DNA of 64,000 bases from Planococcus citri (taxonomy: Eukaryota > Arthropoda > Insecta > Hemiptera > Pseudococcidae): positions 24,230,559 to 24,294,558 of the forward strand of contig NC_088680.1 of the NCBI RefSeq assembly GCF_950023065.1. The letters run 5' to 3'. The notes under the pieces are model-generated. The model was not told the origin of the DNA. It made no database searches and was given only the letters and a program-made list of their open reading frames with translations. Positions 35,431 through 48,309 of this stretch are shown here, in pieces. A program made the translations under genes and the position numbers. How positions within the stretch are numbered: the stretch's first letter is position 1; every line of letters begins with the position of its first letter.

Positions 35431-37440
35431 AATTGTTAATTTCAGTTTCTAAAATCTATTTTCAGTTTTCGATTTAGTTCTAACGAGTTCTCGACTTCAC
35501 TATCATTTTTTGATTTTATTTTCAGTTCCTAATCTAATTTTCAACAGTTTTAGCCTTATTTTTGTTTTTTGATTATCTATTTTCATTTTCAGGATTTTAA
35601 TTTCAATTTTCACTAGTTTTTGCTTTTTTTTTCAAAATTTTTGATTTCAATTTCACTTTTTGAATTAATTTTTAGGATTCAATTTCATATTTTCAATGAA
35701 TTCATTTCCGAAATTTTAGTGTTCATTTTCAATTTTTGAGTTAATTTTTAGAGCTTTTAATTTTATTAATATATTTTGTTCAATTATCATAATTTACATA
35801 TAATTTCGTTTTCAAGTTTTCAGCTTTTATTTTCTGGACAAACTCTTTTTCTAAATTTATAAATAAGCCCTGTACGAGTATTTACTGTTTTTTTTTTCAA
35901 GTTTTCAAATCTCATTTTTAGAGATTCTGATTTCATTTTTAGGGTGTTTTCGATTTATTCAACTTACTGCTCAGAATTTCCAAGTCGGTGTTTAGTTCTC
36001 AAACTCACAATCAATTTTTGATTTTAATTTCAAATTTTATATTTTCTTTTTCAGTTTTTCATTCAATTTTCGAAATTCATTATATATTCCTTTTTATATT
36101 TTTCTTACTTTTGTTATTTTGATTTTATTTGTAGACTTTTTGGTTTCATTTTTGAAACATTCAACAATTTTATTTTCAATTTTTAATTTCATTTTTGGGG
36201 TTTTAGGGTTAATTTTCAACTTTGAATTAATTTTTAGAGTTTTCAATTGTGTGTATTTTATGTTTTCATTCTCGAGTTATCAATTTAATTTTCTGGTCAT
36301 TCGATTTTGTATTCAAAATTTCTGACTTTTGTTCTCACCAAGTTTATTTTTGGTGTTTTTATGTTACTTTTTTCAGTTTTCAATTTTATTTTTAGTTTTT
36401 GACTTTTGTTTTCACATTTTTGTACTTATTTTTCAACTTTTCATTTAATTTTCAAGATCAGTTACTAACTTCATTTTCGGGGGTTTTGGGTTCCTTTTAA
36501 ATTTTTGACTTTATTTGTAGAATTCTTCATATTTTTGATTCGGTATTCCAGAGTTTTCAATCACATTTCAAAGTTTTCAGTTTCACTTTCTGATGTTTTG
36601 ATTTCATTTTCACAGTTTTTCTGTCAATTTAATGTTCAAAACTTTCCATTTCGTTTTTTGTTTTCAATTTTTCAATCAATTTTCAAAAATTTTGATTAAG
36701 TGCATTTTCAGTTTATTAATTTTTAGCAGAGTTTTCAATATCATTTTCAAAATATTCAATTTCGTTGCTTTTACTTTCACGTTCAAAATTTTGGGATCAA
36801 TTTTCAATTTTTGAGTTTTTTTTTAGAGTTTTTGATTTCTTTTTCAGTTATAATTTCATTTTTAGAGATATTTTTGATTTCATTTTCTCAGTTTTCAGTT
36901 TTGCTTTCAGTTTTCTATTTCATTATCAAATTGAATTTTATTTTCAGTATTTAATTTCGTTTTCAGAGTTTCTGGTTTCAATTTCAGTTTTTAATATTAT
37001 GTTCAGTTTCCAAATCTATTTTCAGATTTTTATTTTATTTCGAAAGTTTTCAATTTTATTCTATGATTTTAATTCATTGATCAACATTTTCAAATCTCAT
37101 TTTGGATCCATCTCGTTTTCAAATAGAATTTTATTTTCAGTTTTCAATTTCGTTTTTGAAGTTTTTGGTTTCAGTTTCTTATTTTATTTTCACGAATTAC
37201 GGTTTCATTTATTTTGATTTTTTTTTTAGTTTTCAAATTTTATTCTACTATTTGATTCGATGTTGTAGGTCTTCAATTTCTTTTTTGGTTTTCAACTTTT
37301 TTTCGTCAGTTTTCGATTTTAATTTTTGGGTTTCCGATTTTATTTTCAGAGTTAGTTTATTTTCAAGTTTTCGGTCTCATTTCCAACGTTTTCAGTTCTA
37401 TTTTAATTTTTCAATTTTATTTTTAGTTCAATCTACGCGC
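35430..37440 (+). repeat. Two-kilobase T-rich degenerate array
   Basis: The plus strand is built from words such as TTTTCAATTTCATTTTCAG, GTTTTTGATTTCATTTTTAG and AGTTTTCAATTTTATTTTCA, with strong T over A strand bias and little G or C. The repeated phrase is about 30 bases but so degenerate that a fixed period was not determined. The phenylalanine-rich open frames (for example 36765-37217 and 37102-37467) are consequences of this bias. The array ends sharply at about 37440, where balanced sequence begins. Confidence 0.75.
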
Positions 37441-40370
37441 ACTTTGCAGACCAAGCTTTGCGAGTAACCTGACCCCAATCATCCCACAGGCTCTTTTCGC
37501 CTTAAAATAATATGTACTCCACTTCTCACCTCACTCGTCGGGTCTTAATAAGCATATTTTTTAATGTCAAGATAATCATTAAGCTTGTAAGAAGAACCCC
37601 AGAGTAAACAGAATAAATAGGTGCGTTGAACTTTTTATCATACTTATTTACTCGTAATCCTAATTTAGCCACTTAATTGACAGCTTCACGCCGTTGTCCA
37701 GAATAAACCAGCGATTTAATTACTCGAGAACTCGTTCCTTTTAGCCACAGAAGAAACCAGTGTATGGATGCAGAAGTCAGAGAGGGAGTTGAAACGTTAT
37801 TATAAGTACCTATTTATAAGTTTTGAGAGAATTTCTGCGGAACAGCCTTAGCCTCTTAACGATGGCAATTTTTTACGTCGGTAGGTAAGTAAGTAAGTGA
37901 GTATAAGTATATAAGTAAGTTATCCAACATTTTCATTATAGTGAAGATAAATGTGTATCTAAGTACGAGTAGGTATAATACGTACGTACCTACGCTAATA
38001 AGGACACCTAATATCACCATAATACATATTTCTTGGCATATACCAACTATATGGATGCTTAGTCAACCTATACCGTGAGAACATGAGGTAAAGGTATATG
38101 GAAACAAGAAGAAGACGATCTCTAGGTTCTCTGTGTGTAGAGTAGACAAAGTTGTCGACTAAATAACCAGATAGGTACAGAATACTACAGAGTAACAAAA
38201 CACAACATGCTAATTGGACGAATGCTACTTATGGGACATTAACGAGAGACTAAACGCAACGTTAACACGGAGTATACCTAGAGAATAAAGTACGATAAGT
38301 TTTCTTGGAAGAAAATTTCGTTATAGTACGTGGCATCAAGAGGAGTTTTCAGCACTGAGCACTGAGCACCGAGCAGTGTGAAAAAGTATCCGGCTAAATA
38401 GCTTCGCTATGCTCTTAATTAGTAGTTAACTTAATAAAAGCTGGATGACGATAATTACCGACGTCATCGTCGTAGTCGTCGTTGCTTCGTTCGTAACAAT
38501 TCTTTTTCACCAGTCGAGTCACATAATAAAGATATATGAAAGGCGTTACAATGTTATAGCCTTAATCATAACTTCTTTCTGCAGATGCACCTCTTAATAT
38601 GAGACGTTTTACTCGTATATATTTTGTTTTATCCTTTGCGAATGTCTTTGGTCGGCGTACTTACTTGAGTATACCTACAGGGTGTCCCAAAATTTCAAGA
38701 ATCTGGTTTCGTTCTTCAAAATAGAAAATTTTTTGAAAACTAAAAATCATGAAATTTGATCCAATTTAGGTAGAAACCATGAATTTTCCACTTTCCAAAT
38801 AATTATTACTGATGGTTTCAAACAATTTTTAATCTTTCGACCATTCTGTTTTAAAATCCATCCCAATATTCCCAGTTGGATTCTTGGCCCAGTCGACATA
38901 AGAATAAACAAGGCACCTACCCACGAAAATCTCTTCGATTTCGAAGGAATTACGAGCTTTTAGAATCAGTGGAAGTGGAACGACTGATACGAAGATGTCG
39001 ATGACTAGAAAATTGGAGAATTAAAGTAGATAAGTGCTCGGCGAAGTCGCATCTGGCCATAAATTCCATAATGTAATAGGAGATAAGTTGCCTGCATGAT
39101 TTCTCGAAGGGACCAGATTATATTTCCAAATTACTCCGTTGTATAGGCTGAATAAAGTTTTTGATAATATGACAAAGAAGACGCGGGGCGATGGAAAAAG
39201 GAAATAGAGACGAGGTTATAATACACTAAAAGCGTGCAAAACTCTCGCTCACTTTGTCATCGAATATAAGATAGAATTTCGGCGCAAATTAAATCAATTT
39301 CGGTATCGTTGGAATAGATCTGGAATTTCATATCGAATCGCAGAGAGCCCTTACAGTATCCTGAGAAAATGCTCATACTACGACGAGTATCAGCTATACT
39401 ATAATAACGTATTGTAAGTTTCATCTTGGTATACGTTAGCGAGAATACCCTCCTTTTAAAGTTGATACTGTTTCGATGATAAGAAAGTGAAAACGGTACG
39501 TAGTAAAATAAAGCAGAACGGGTAAAGATAGTGATCTTTATTTATCCTCATGGTACGTAAAAATACGCCGCGTCACCGCGCCCGGTAAGTACGGTATAAG
39601 GCCGAGCAAAATGGAAGAATATCGTCGGAGAAAACTTATTGCATTAGCACACAGTATACGTGTTTATCGGATATACGGCTGTATAATGTCGGATTCTTTA
39701 TACGTTAAGTTTCTCTTTATTTTATATTTATCACACGGTGAAAAATACCCTTTGAATTTGGGGCTCTGCTGCCAATGTACCTACGATATGCGTATAAATC
39801 GAACGACCATGTCGTCGTAGTGCTACTCGTATGTGTGCTGTAAAGAAAATTTATAATGGTGCTGGTTTTTTGGGGAGTGTGTGGATTGAGGAAGGGACAC
39901 GTCCTTGAAATTGTATTTTATCAACAAAAAATGATAAATAAATATAAAATAAAAATAAGTGATCTTTAAACACCTCAATTCTGAAATTTTTGTAACGTAT
40001 GCTCTGAGAAAATACAAACTTAAAATAAGTCTTCAAAAACAGATGAATTTTGATTGAGAATTGGTTCTTTTCATAGAGGGAGGAGGATGCTCATTAGGGT
40101 GGGTCAAAAAACAACGTGCTCTGGATTTTGAAGAAAGTTTGCCAGGAAGTTTACATTGAGTGAGGGGCTATTCATAATAGTTCTTCAAAATGGAAATTTC
40201 AGGCAGATCCACTATTTTCATGATACATATCTATAAACTTCGAATTTTTGTAGAATTCTTCGGATTTTACTAGATAATTCTCATGAAATTTATCAACAAT
40301 GTCATTAAAATTTAAAATCGACATTTTGAGTGATTTTCAAAACAGTTTAACAATTTTTGTACGTTCTCAG
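37441..40370. other. No gene recognised
   Basis: CpG-containing balanced sequence with short microsatellite-like GTAAGTAAGT and TACGTACCTAC words. A CAGGGTGTCCCAAAATTTC motif at about 38680 resembles an arthropod DNA-transposon end (a similar CAGGGTGTCCAGTGAGTCC is at about 46513), but no element could be delimited. Confidence 0.45.
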
Positions 40371-42930
40371 GAGATATTGATTTGATCTGATCCCGTTTGA
40401 GCAGATCTGATAATCCAAACAAAAGTTAAATTGGATTCGGAGAATGCCCAGATTTAATCACATTTGATCTGATAAGAGTTCTCCAATGGACCTGATTAGG
40501 TCTAAACTGGTCTAATTCGATCAAAATGTTGATCTGATCAAATTCACTAAGGTCGATTTGGACTATGAGAAATCTCTAGATCTAATCTGATGAGTGATGA
40601 GTTCTGAACAGATCCAAAAGGATCAAATCATATCTGATCGAAGTCCTGATCAATCAGGTCTGAACAGATTCAATTCTATATTTTGATCTGACAATATCTG
40701 ATAAAATTTTACCCGGTCGGATTTGGATCTAGCGAATGTCCAAATCTGATCTGATCTGGCCTTCTCAATCAGTCCTCCTCATTGAATCTGATCAGTTCTA
40801 ATCAGATCTAATCCGGTTAACACTGTGAACTGACTTAGGTCTGATCAACTTTGATCAGGTCAGATTGAATCCTGATGAATGCTCGGATCTGATCAGATCT
40901 TATCTGGTATGATCAATCAAGTCTCCTTATTGCATCTGATCATTCTGAACATATCTGATTCGGTCAAAATTTTGAACAGGCGACATCACATTTTATCAAA
41001 TGGAATCCTGAGGGTATCTAGACCTGATATAATTCGGTGAAATTGAATTTACTTTAAAGGAATATAAGGATCTGATCAGATCTGATCATGTCTGATTACT
41101 CAGGTCTTCTCATTAGATCTTATCAGTTCTGAACAGTTTCAAGTAATCCGATCAGACACTGACCTGACCAAATCTGATCAAATTCTATCAGCTCAAATAG
41201 GATCCTGTGAATGTAATGATTTGATCAAATTTGGTGAGCTCGAATTGGATCTAGGAAAAATCCGGATCTGATCAGATCAGATCTAGTCTGATGAATTAGG
41301 TCTCCTAATCATTGGATCCGATAAGTTCTGAGCTGATGTAATCTAATTTAAACATTTATCTGACCAGATCTGATCAAACTTGATCAGATCAAATTTGGTC
41401 CTGAAAACGTCGAAATGTGATCAAACTTTGGTCCGGCTGAATTGAATCCAGCGAATGTCGTGATCTGATCTGATTTGAACTGGGCCAATTAAATCAAGTC
41501 TCAATGGTTCTGATTAGCTCTGAACAGATATAATTAGATCAGGAGTTTGATTTTACCACATCCGATCAAATTTGGTCAGGTCAAATCAAGTAATGCTCGG
41601 ATCTGGTCAGATTTGGTGAGGTATTAGGCCTGAACAAATCTGATTGGATCCAAAAAACTGCCTGCAGTTCGTCAGATCTGATCTAGTCTGATAAATCAGG
41701 TCGTCGCCTCATTTAAATCTGATTATTCTGAACAGATCTGATTCGGTCAAAAATTTGAAATGATCTGATGTGATCAAATTAGATTCTGAGAATGTCCAGA
41801 TCTGATCTGATCTGATCAATCAGGTCATTTGATTTGACCAGGTCTTATTCAATTTGATCGGGTCAAATGAAATCCAGGGAGTGTGAAAATCTAATCATTG
41901 ATTCGGGTCTGAACAGATCTGAACAGATCTGATTGGATCCCGAGAAATGCCCAAATCTCATCAGATCTGATATGATCTGATAAATCAGGTCTCCTCATTT
42001 GAATCTGATTATTTTGAACAGATCTGATTCGGTCAAAAATTTGAAATGATCTGATGTGATCAAATTATATTCTGAGAATGTCCAGATCTGATCTGATCTG
42101 ATCTGATCTGATCAATCAGGTCTCCTTATCGGGTCATTTGATTTGACCAGGTCTTATCCAATTTGATCGGGTCAAATTGAATCCAAGGAGTGTGAAAATC
42201 CGATCATTGATTCGAGTCTGAACAGATCTGATTGGATCCCAAGAAATGTCCAAATCTCATCAGATCTGATATGGTCTGATAAATCAGGTCTCCTCATTTG
42301 AATCCTATTATTCTAAACAGATCTGATTCGGTCAAAAATTTTGAAATGATCTGATGTGATCAAACTAGTTCCTGAGAATGACCTGATCTGATCTGATTTG
42401 GTCAAAATTTTGAAATGATCTGATGTGATCAAATTAGATCTTGAGAATGCCCAGATCTGATCAGATCACATTCGATCTGATCTGATCAATCAGGTCTCCT
42501 TATCAGGTCATTTGATTTGACCCGGTCTCATCCGATTTGATCAGGTCAAATTGAATCCAGGGAATGTGAGAATCCGATCTTTGGTTCGGGTTTGGACAGG
42601 TCTGATTGGATCCCAAGAAATGCCCGAATCTCATCAGATCTGATCTGGTCTGATAAATCAGATCTCCTCATTTGAATCTGATTATTATGAACAGATCTGA
42701 TTCGATCAAAAATTTGAAATGATCTGATGTGATCAAGTTAGATCTTGAGAATGTCCCAATCGGATCTGATCTGATCAATCAGATTTCCTTATTGGGTCTT
42801 TAGATTTGACCTTCAGGTCTTATCCAATTTGATCAGGTCACATTGAATCCAGAGAATGTGAAAATCCGATCTTTGATTCGGGTCTGAACAGATCTAATTC
42901 GATCAAAACTTGAATCTGATAAGATCTGTA
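40370..42930. repeat. GATC-rich satellite with about 300-bp higher-order unit
   Basis: About 2.5 kb in which variants of TCTGATCAGATCTGATC recur every few tens of bases. In the right half a higher-order unit is visible. The phrase GGTCATTTGATTTGACC falls at about 41824, 42133 and 42508, with a decayed version at about 42798 (spacings 309, 375, 290). The 375-base unit carries an extra copy of GAAATGATCTGATGTGATCA. Other unit landmarks are AATCAGGTCTCCT, GAACAGATCTGATTCGGTCA and TGATTCG(G/A)GTCTGAACAG. The left half is more degenerate. No protein is encoded. Confidence 0.88.
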
Positions 42931-45900
42931 AATTTATTTTGAAAAAAATAAGTCAAGTATTTTAAAATAAAATAAATTAAACGAATAAACACCTAATCAT
43001 ATTAAAAAATAAGCCCAGTGCATAAATGAAAACCAAATTGAACTTCAATTATTTTTTTTTTTAAATTGCTTATTTCAACTTTCCATGAATTTTGATGCAA
43101 AGTTTGACTTTTTATTACTTGATTTTATTTTTATTTTTAAGTTTTTCATTTACTTATCATTTTAATTTTGATTTTTCACTCAATTTGATTCGTACCTATT
43201 CTTTAAAATTGATTCAATTAGTTTAATTCAATTTTTCACCAGAAGAAATGAGATTCATCAAATAGAAAAATAATGATTAAAATTTGAATTCATTTTAAAT
43301 AAAAATGAAACCGAGTAAATGAAAAATTGGAATATTGAATGAAAAATAAGCCAATACTTACAAAAAATGGAAACAGAAAAAAGCCAGAAATTTAATTTGG
43401 ACAATAAATATGTATAAGCTAAAATTATTTTAAAAATGAAAATTAGATTGGAGCATTTGAGGAAAAGGAGTGACAGTTAAGTAGATTTCAAAGGCCAGAA
43501 AAATACTCGATTGATGAGAATATTTCAGCTTATAAATCGATAGTGAATCTTCACATATAAATCAAAAACAATTGACTCACTTATTATTACGTTTTCTTAT
43601 AGGTAGGTAATCTGATGGCAAAACTTTGTACTCACCTGAAACAAAAAACAAAATAAATCGTAAATTAGTCGTCTGGTGAGCAGTTTTAATGAGGCAAATT
43701 TAAGCGAAAATTTCAAAGTATTCTAATAGGTGACCTAAAACTTACACTGCACAGAAAAAATTTCAATCAATTCTAAAGTTGCCAATCAATAATTTAAAAA
43801 ATCTTTAAAATGTTTAAAATCTCAATACACAAAAACTTTACCAAAAATTCAATTCCTCTTCCCAAATCTTTCCATTTTTATTGCATTATAAATTCCTTGT
43901 TGAGTTGATCAAAAATTCTTCTCCAAAACATCTCTCCTTGAAAATCCAAATTAATAAATACCAACTCTCGTAATTTCATCTCACATCGCTGGTTATATAC
44001 ACAAATCTCGAATTTCATCATCGTTTCGTCAAACACCCACACATTACAATCCAGCAATTCCACAGCCAGGATTTATCCATCCCCCACATAAAATATTATA
44101 TATCTACTATGTGTTGAACATTTATACTCGTACCTACGTAAGGTACGAAAAACGTGACGATAATTGAAGGTATAGAAATATAAGAGAAAGAGGTGTAATT
44201 TTTGCCTTCTCTAACGTAGATTTGATCTTTAATAAAGTGTATATGTGCGGTTTTTCGTTCACCCGAGACTTCGGTGGTATGGTTACGCTGGGTGGTTTTT
44301 GTTTTCGTATATACGGTGCGAATTCGCCTTTAGCTAGCAGATAAGAAAGATGTAATAAGAGACGTGTTCAATCATACCGATACAAGTTTATCCGCATACA
44401 AAGTACCATAGCCAACTTGCCTGCCAGTGAAATTCGTGATTATTACTTTTTATTCGCGCTTTCGCGTGTACTTCTCTATATCCCTTCCTCCCCCCTCCCT
44501 CCCACCATCGTTCGTTCGTATTCGGTGTAAAGTTACCAAAGTTGGTATTTCGCGTGGCAGATCGCTGATGGGTGGCTTCGTTTTCTCTAATTTGGTTACG
44601 ATTCCGTACTCTTACTGTTAGTCAGACGAAAGTTTGTGTTTCGTGTTTGTGGTCGATTGCGTTAGATGCGCTTTTCCAAGTCGAAACTTACAGATATGAT
44701 TCTTTTACACGCCGACGAGCGACGTCGTTCTCTTAATTAGATTATTTTTTAATTACTCGCGCGCTGTACTTTGTGAGAGTTTCAAGATGTTTGTACACAG
44801 AGTTGAGATTCTTCACGTACATTTACTTACGTGATATTTTTATTTGAAAAACTTCCACAGTCAATGTCCAGACGTCAATTGAGAATGTATTTTACAAATT
44901 TGGCAGAAAGATTGAAAAAATTTCAACTCCTGTAGAACATTTTATCTCATCAAATTCATCGAGAAAAAATTAGAAAAAAACCTAAACGAATTTCCTTGAA
45001 CATTTTTTTCAATCCTGTAGCGAACATTTTGGTGAACCTTGTGGCATGTACAGAAAGCTACCTTAGCATTTTAGCCTCTCTCTGATACGTAAAATTTCAC
45101 AAAAACTATTCAAGAAGGTATTCCTATCAAAGACTCGAGACTAAATTGAATACAAAACGTTTAAAATGGCCGCAATGGAGCTCGTTACGGTACAAGGTGT
45201 CGACATGGGGCATAGCACAAGTTCTTCACACTTCATAATGAAATGTATTCGGCTACTACTCCACGGTACTCTTTTCTCATTTCTATGTATTTATTCCAGT
45301 TCAGTTCGGCCATGGCCAGTGTAAAACACAACATGGCATACTTCCTTCACCATGTTCAAAACCTATCCATGCTCTTGTAGTACCTTGCTAAGTATTAAAC
45401 TCGGGTGTGAAAATGATTAAATTTTCATACGAGAGCGAAGAAAACACCGGTCCAAGGTAGAAAGGAAAAGTGTTGAGATTAAATGATCGCATGTTACATA
45501 AAACAACAAAGAAATTACCCAACATTTGGCCCACCGCCGTTGGTATATCTATACTGGTATTTTTCGCCTGCGGAGGTTTTTAACATCGAAATAACGATAT
45601 GAAATGCTTTTTTTCTGCCGCACTTCTCATTTCAAAGGTACCTACGATGTTTCCACTCGAAAAGCTTTCGTAGAAACTTTTAAGAAATGCCAACTTTCGC
45701 GTTAAGCTAATTTAATTTTTTCTTTTTGAAAAAAAAAATAGCTTCGCGTATCAAAGGTTGCACAGTATCTTCTTTGCGTATTTTTACTCCTCTTCGTCAC
45801 CTCTTCCCTAACTCGTTGTAGTTTTATCCCCTCTCGCTGCCTACCTGCCGGCTCAGGAAAAAGTTGCGAATTTCGTTTTGAAAGTTGTTAAACAGAAAAA

Positions 45901-46500
45901 TTCTCATGTATTTTATTAATTATAATTTTACTTTTCTTTGAATTTCGCTAGTTTTGTACATAGTTTAAATGTTTAAAATGTTTTTACCCCTCGGAGAAAA
46001 GTTCTAATTAGCGAAACGGCTTTATTTTTTTGAGTTTGAATTTTTAGCCCATTAAGTTTTTAATTTTTTTTTATCCTTTTTTTTTACAAACCTGAGCGGC
46101 GTTCGTCACAAAGGTAAAGAAGTGCGTAGTCGTTGATTTTTGCGTAAAGCTTTTTATAGTACTTTGGAATAAAAAAAAAACGTAAGTAGGTACTTAACAT
46201 TTTAATTATACCTACATTGTGTTAATAGAAAAGAAAAATTGAAAAATTCCGACTACTTGTTTGATTTTTCTACTGCGTGGAAGAATTCCTTTGAGGATAT
46301 ATGAGCGGTTTGAATTTCAGTTTTAATCCCTTCCTCTGCCTCATCTTCCATCTAACAAGTTTTTGAGATGGGAAACTCGTCATTTACGCTCTTGGTATAT
46401 TATTGCGGAATTTCAGGTTCAGCCACTCTTTCTGGCCCACTAACCCTTCATACAATTTTTTGGATTGAAAATTAGTAACCTACGACTTGGAAAACAATGT
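42931..46500. other. No supportable gene; one weak exon candidate
   Basis: 42931-43560 is A/T-homopolymeric. 44100-46100 is balanced, CpG-containing unique DNA. A minus-strand exon-like segment at 43581-43635 is discussed among the findings. Another minus frame (43878-44063) has protein-like composition, but no homologue comes to mind and an AATAAA lies right after its stop. Confidence 0.4.
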
Positions 46501-46799
46501 ATTATTGTATACAGGGTGTCCAGTGAGTCCACAAAAAATGATGTGTGAAGGTGTTGCCTATCTTAAAATTTGAAGGGGAAAATTGCGTTCTTCGAAATCA
46601 ACAGTTGAAATGCATTTTTGACCTTGTGAGTGGGTAGAATATTAGAAAACTAAACAAAATCACATGCCAATAATTTTTTGCCCAACTTGCAAATTGAAGG
46701 GGCAATGAATTACGTTTGAAAATGAACAAATTGTGTCATGATCAAGTTATTATCAACTCTGAAATTTAAAAATATTTCTGTTTATCCACAATGAAGTCA

Positions 46800-47605
46800 T
46801 CATAAAAAAATCAAAATTCTGAGTGAATTGAAAAAATAAACGAATTTTAATTTTTTTGCTATGAATGTAATTTTCATCAACTTTTTCATGAAATACGTCA
46901 GAAAAAGGTCAAAATAAGACAACCGAATAGATTTAAACTTTTCGTGATGTTTGGAATTGAAAATTGAATTTTTTCGAATTTTGATTTTTTGCGATGAGTT
47001 AATTTTATCGAGAGAAAGGGGTTTTTTCAACTTTTTCAACGAATACGTAAAAATAGGGGTCAAATGGGTCAACTTCACCAATCAAAACTTTTTTTCATGT
47101 TTAAAATCAAAAAATTGCATTTTTTCGCAAACATTCAATTTTTTTAAATCGACTTCATGAAATAAAGTCATCCCAATTTTTCAATATGTTGTTCAGCATG
47201 AAAAGTTGTTCATAATATTTTTTTCAGAATTTTTGAGAGTCGAAACGATATGAAAACTACGTAATGAAACTTTTCGAGTCAACTTTTTGTACGAAAAAAA
47301 GTGGCAACACTGATTCTTATGATATCACCAAAAAGCCTTTCAAAACCCTTGATAATTGGGAAAAGTTCAATTTTGGTAGGTGTCACAATTATCGAGTAAT
47401 CCTCTGCTGAAATGGATTATATTTCAAGTTCAATGAAAACTTTGACACCCCCTAGCAGCGTTCAAAAAAGGGTTAGAGGAATTCGATTTGCGCCATTGGT
47501 CATCATCCCGTCGGAAGGTCTTCCCACAGGAAAAATTTCAAAAAAATCGTCGACATCTCCCCCCCCCCCCCCCCTTACCTACCATTTCTTGGTCAAATTT
47601 ACGTG
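46800..47605 (+). mobile_element. GGGTCATTCC-family copy, 3' part
   Basis: This carries the family's inner phrases in order: AAATAGGGGTCAAATGGGTC, TTGTTCAGCATGAAAAG, AAAAAGTGGCAACACTGATT, GATATCACCAAAAAGCCTTT, ATCGAGTAATCC, GACACCCCCTAGCAGCGTTC, GGAAAAATTTCAAAAAAATC and CTTGGTCAAATTTACGTGG. At that point it abuts another family member instead of finishing with GAATGACCC. A C-run of about 16 bases lies at 47559-47574. Noncoding. Confidence 0.6.
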
Positions 47606-48306
47606 GGCTGGCCCTGGAGGCAGTGGATGGAATCCAATCAAAAATCTGACGTTATATTCGCGTTCAGCGTCACCAAAAACATACTATTTCATGTGTCGCA
47701 CAAAAAAAACACTTTTTTGAACTTTTACCCACTTGGGGAGGCGCTGGGGGCAGTTGATGGGATCCAATCAAAAATCTGACGTCATATTCGTTTTCAGCGT
47801 CACCAAAAACATGCATTTCGATGTATCACATGCCCCAGATTTTTTTTTGAAAGTTTTGCCCAAATTTGGGGGAGGGGGTGCTCCCTTCCATTAGAAAATC
47901 CCATTGAGAATCACATATTTCAAAAAATCATTTAAATGTACATCTATGGAAATTTTTTCAGAATTTTAAATAGTAGCTCCCACTTACAGCGCTATTTTGA
48001 AATTTGAATTTGCAATTTGAAAGTTCAACTTTCAACTTTTGAAAATTTCGAAATGCTTAAAAAGTTACAAATGCAATGCTCTTTCAAACTGTGAAATCAG
48101 TTTTGATCAAAGTATCGTAACTTTGGAGTCATGTGCTGCTGAAGTTGAGTACTTTGAGACAAGGTAAAAATAATTGAGCCCCCCACCCACCACCGAGAGG
48201 ACTGAGACCGAACTGATTGGGGGGGTGGGTAGATATTGTAAAAAAAATTGAGCGAAATCGAAGAACATGACTCAAAAACATTCGTCAAATTAAAGGTGGA
48301 ATGACC
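47606..48306 (+). mobile_element. Second GGGTCATTCC-type element, 3' part with intact right end
   Basis: Homologous to 55230-55735: shared phrases include CAATC(A/G)AAAATCTGACGTCA, ATGCCCCAGATTTTTTTTTG, TTTTCAGAATTTTAAATAGT and GTTTTGATCAAAGTATC. The right end reads GCGAAATCGAAGAACATGAC, TCAAAAAC, then AAATTAAAGGTGGAATGACC. It is the reverse complement of the left end of the copy at 55122, so the full element has inverted repeats of over 60 bases. Confidence 0.65.
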
Positions 48307-48309
48307 TTG

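Noticed and set aside
36119..37467. Several open frames of 60-150 codons rich in phenylalanine
   Set aside because: They translate a T-rich degenerate repeat and have no protein-like composition.
43878..44063. Minus-strand frame with protein-like composition, followed by AATAAA
   Set aside because: No start or splice evidence and no recognisable family; left as a remark only.
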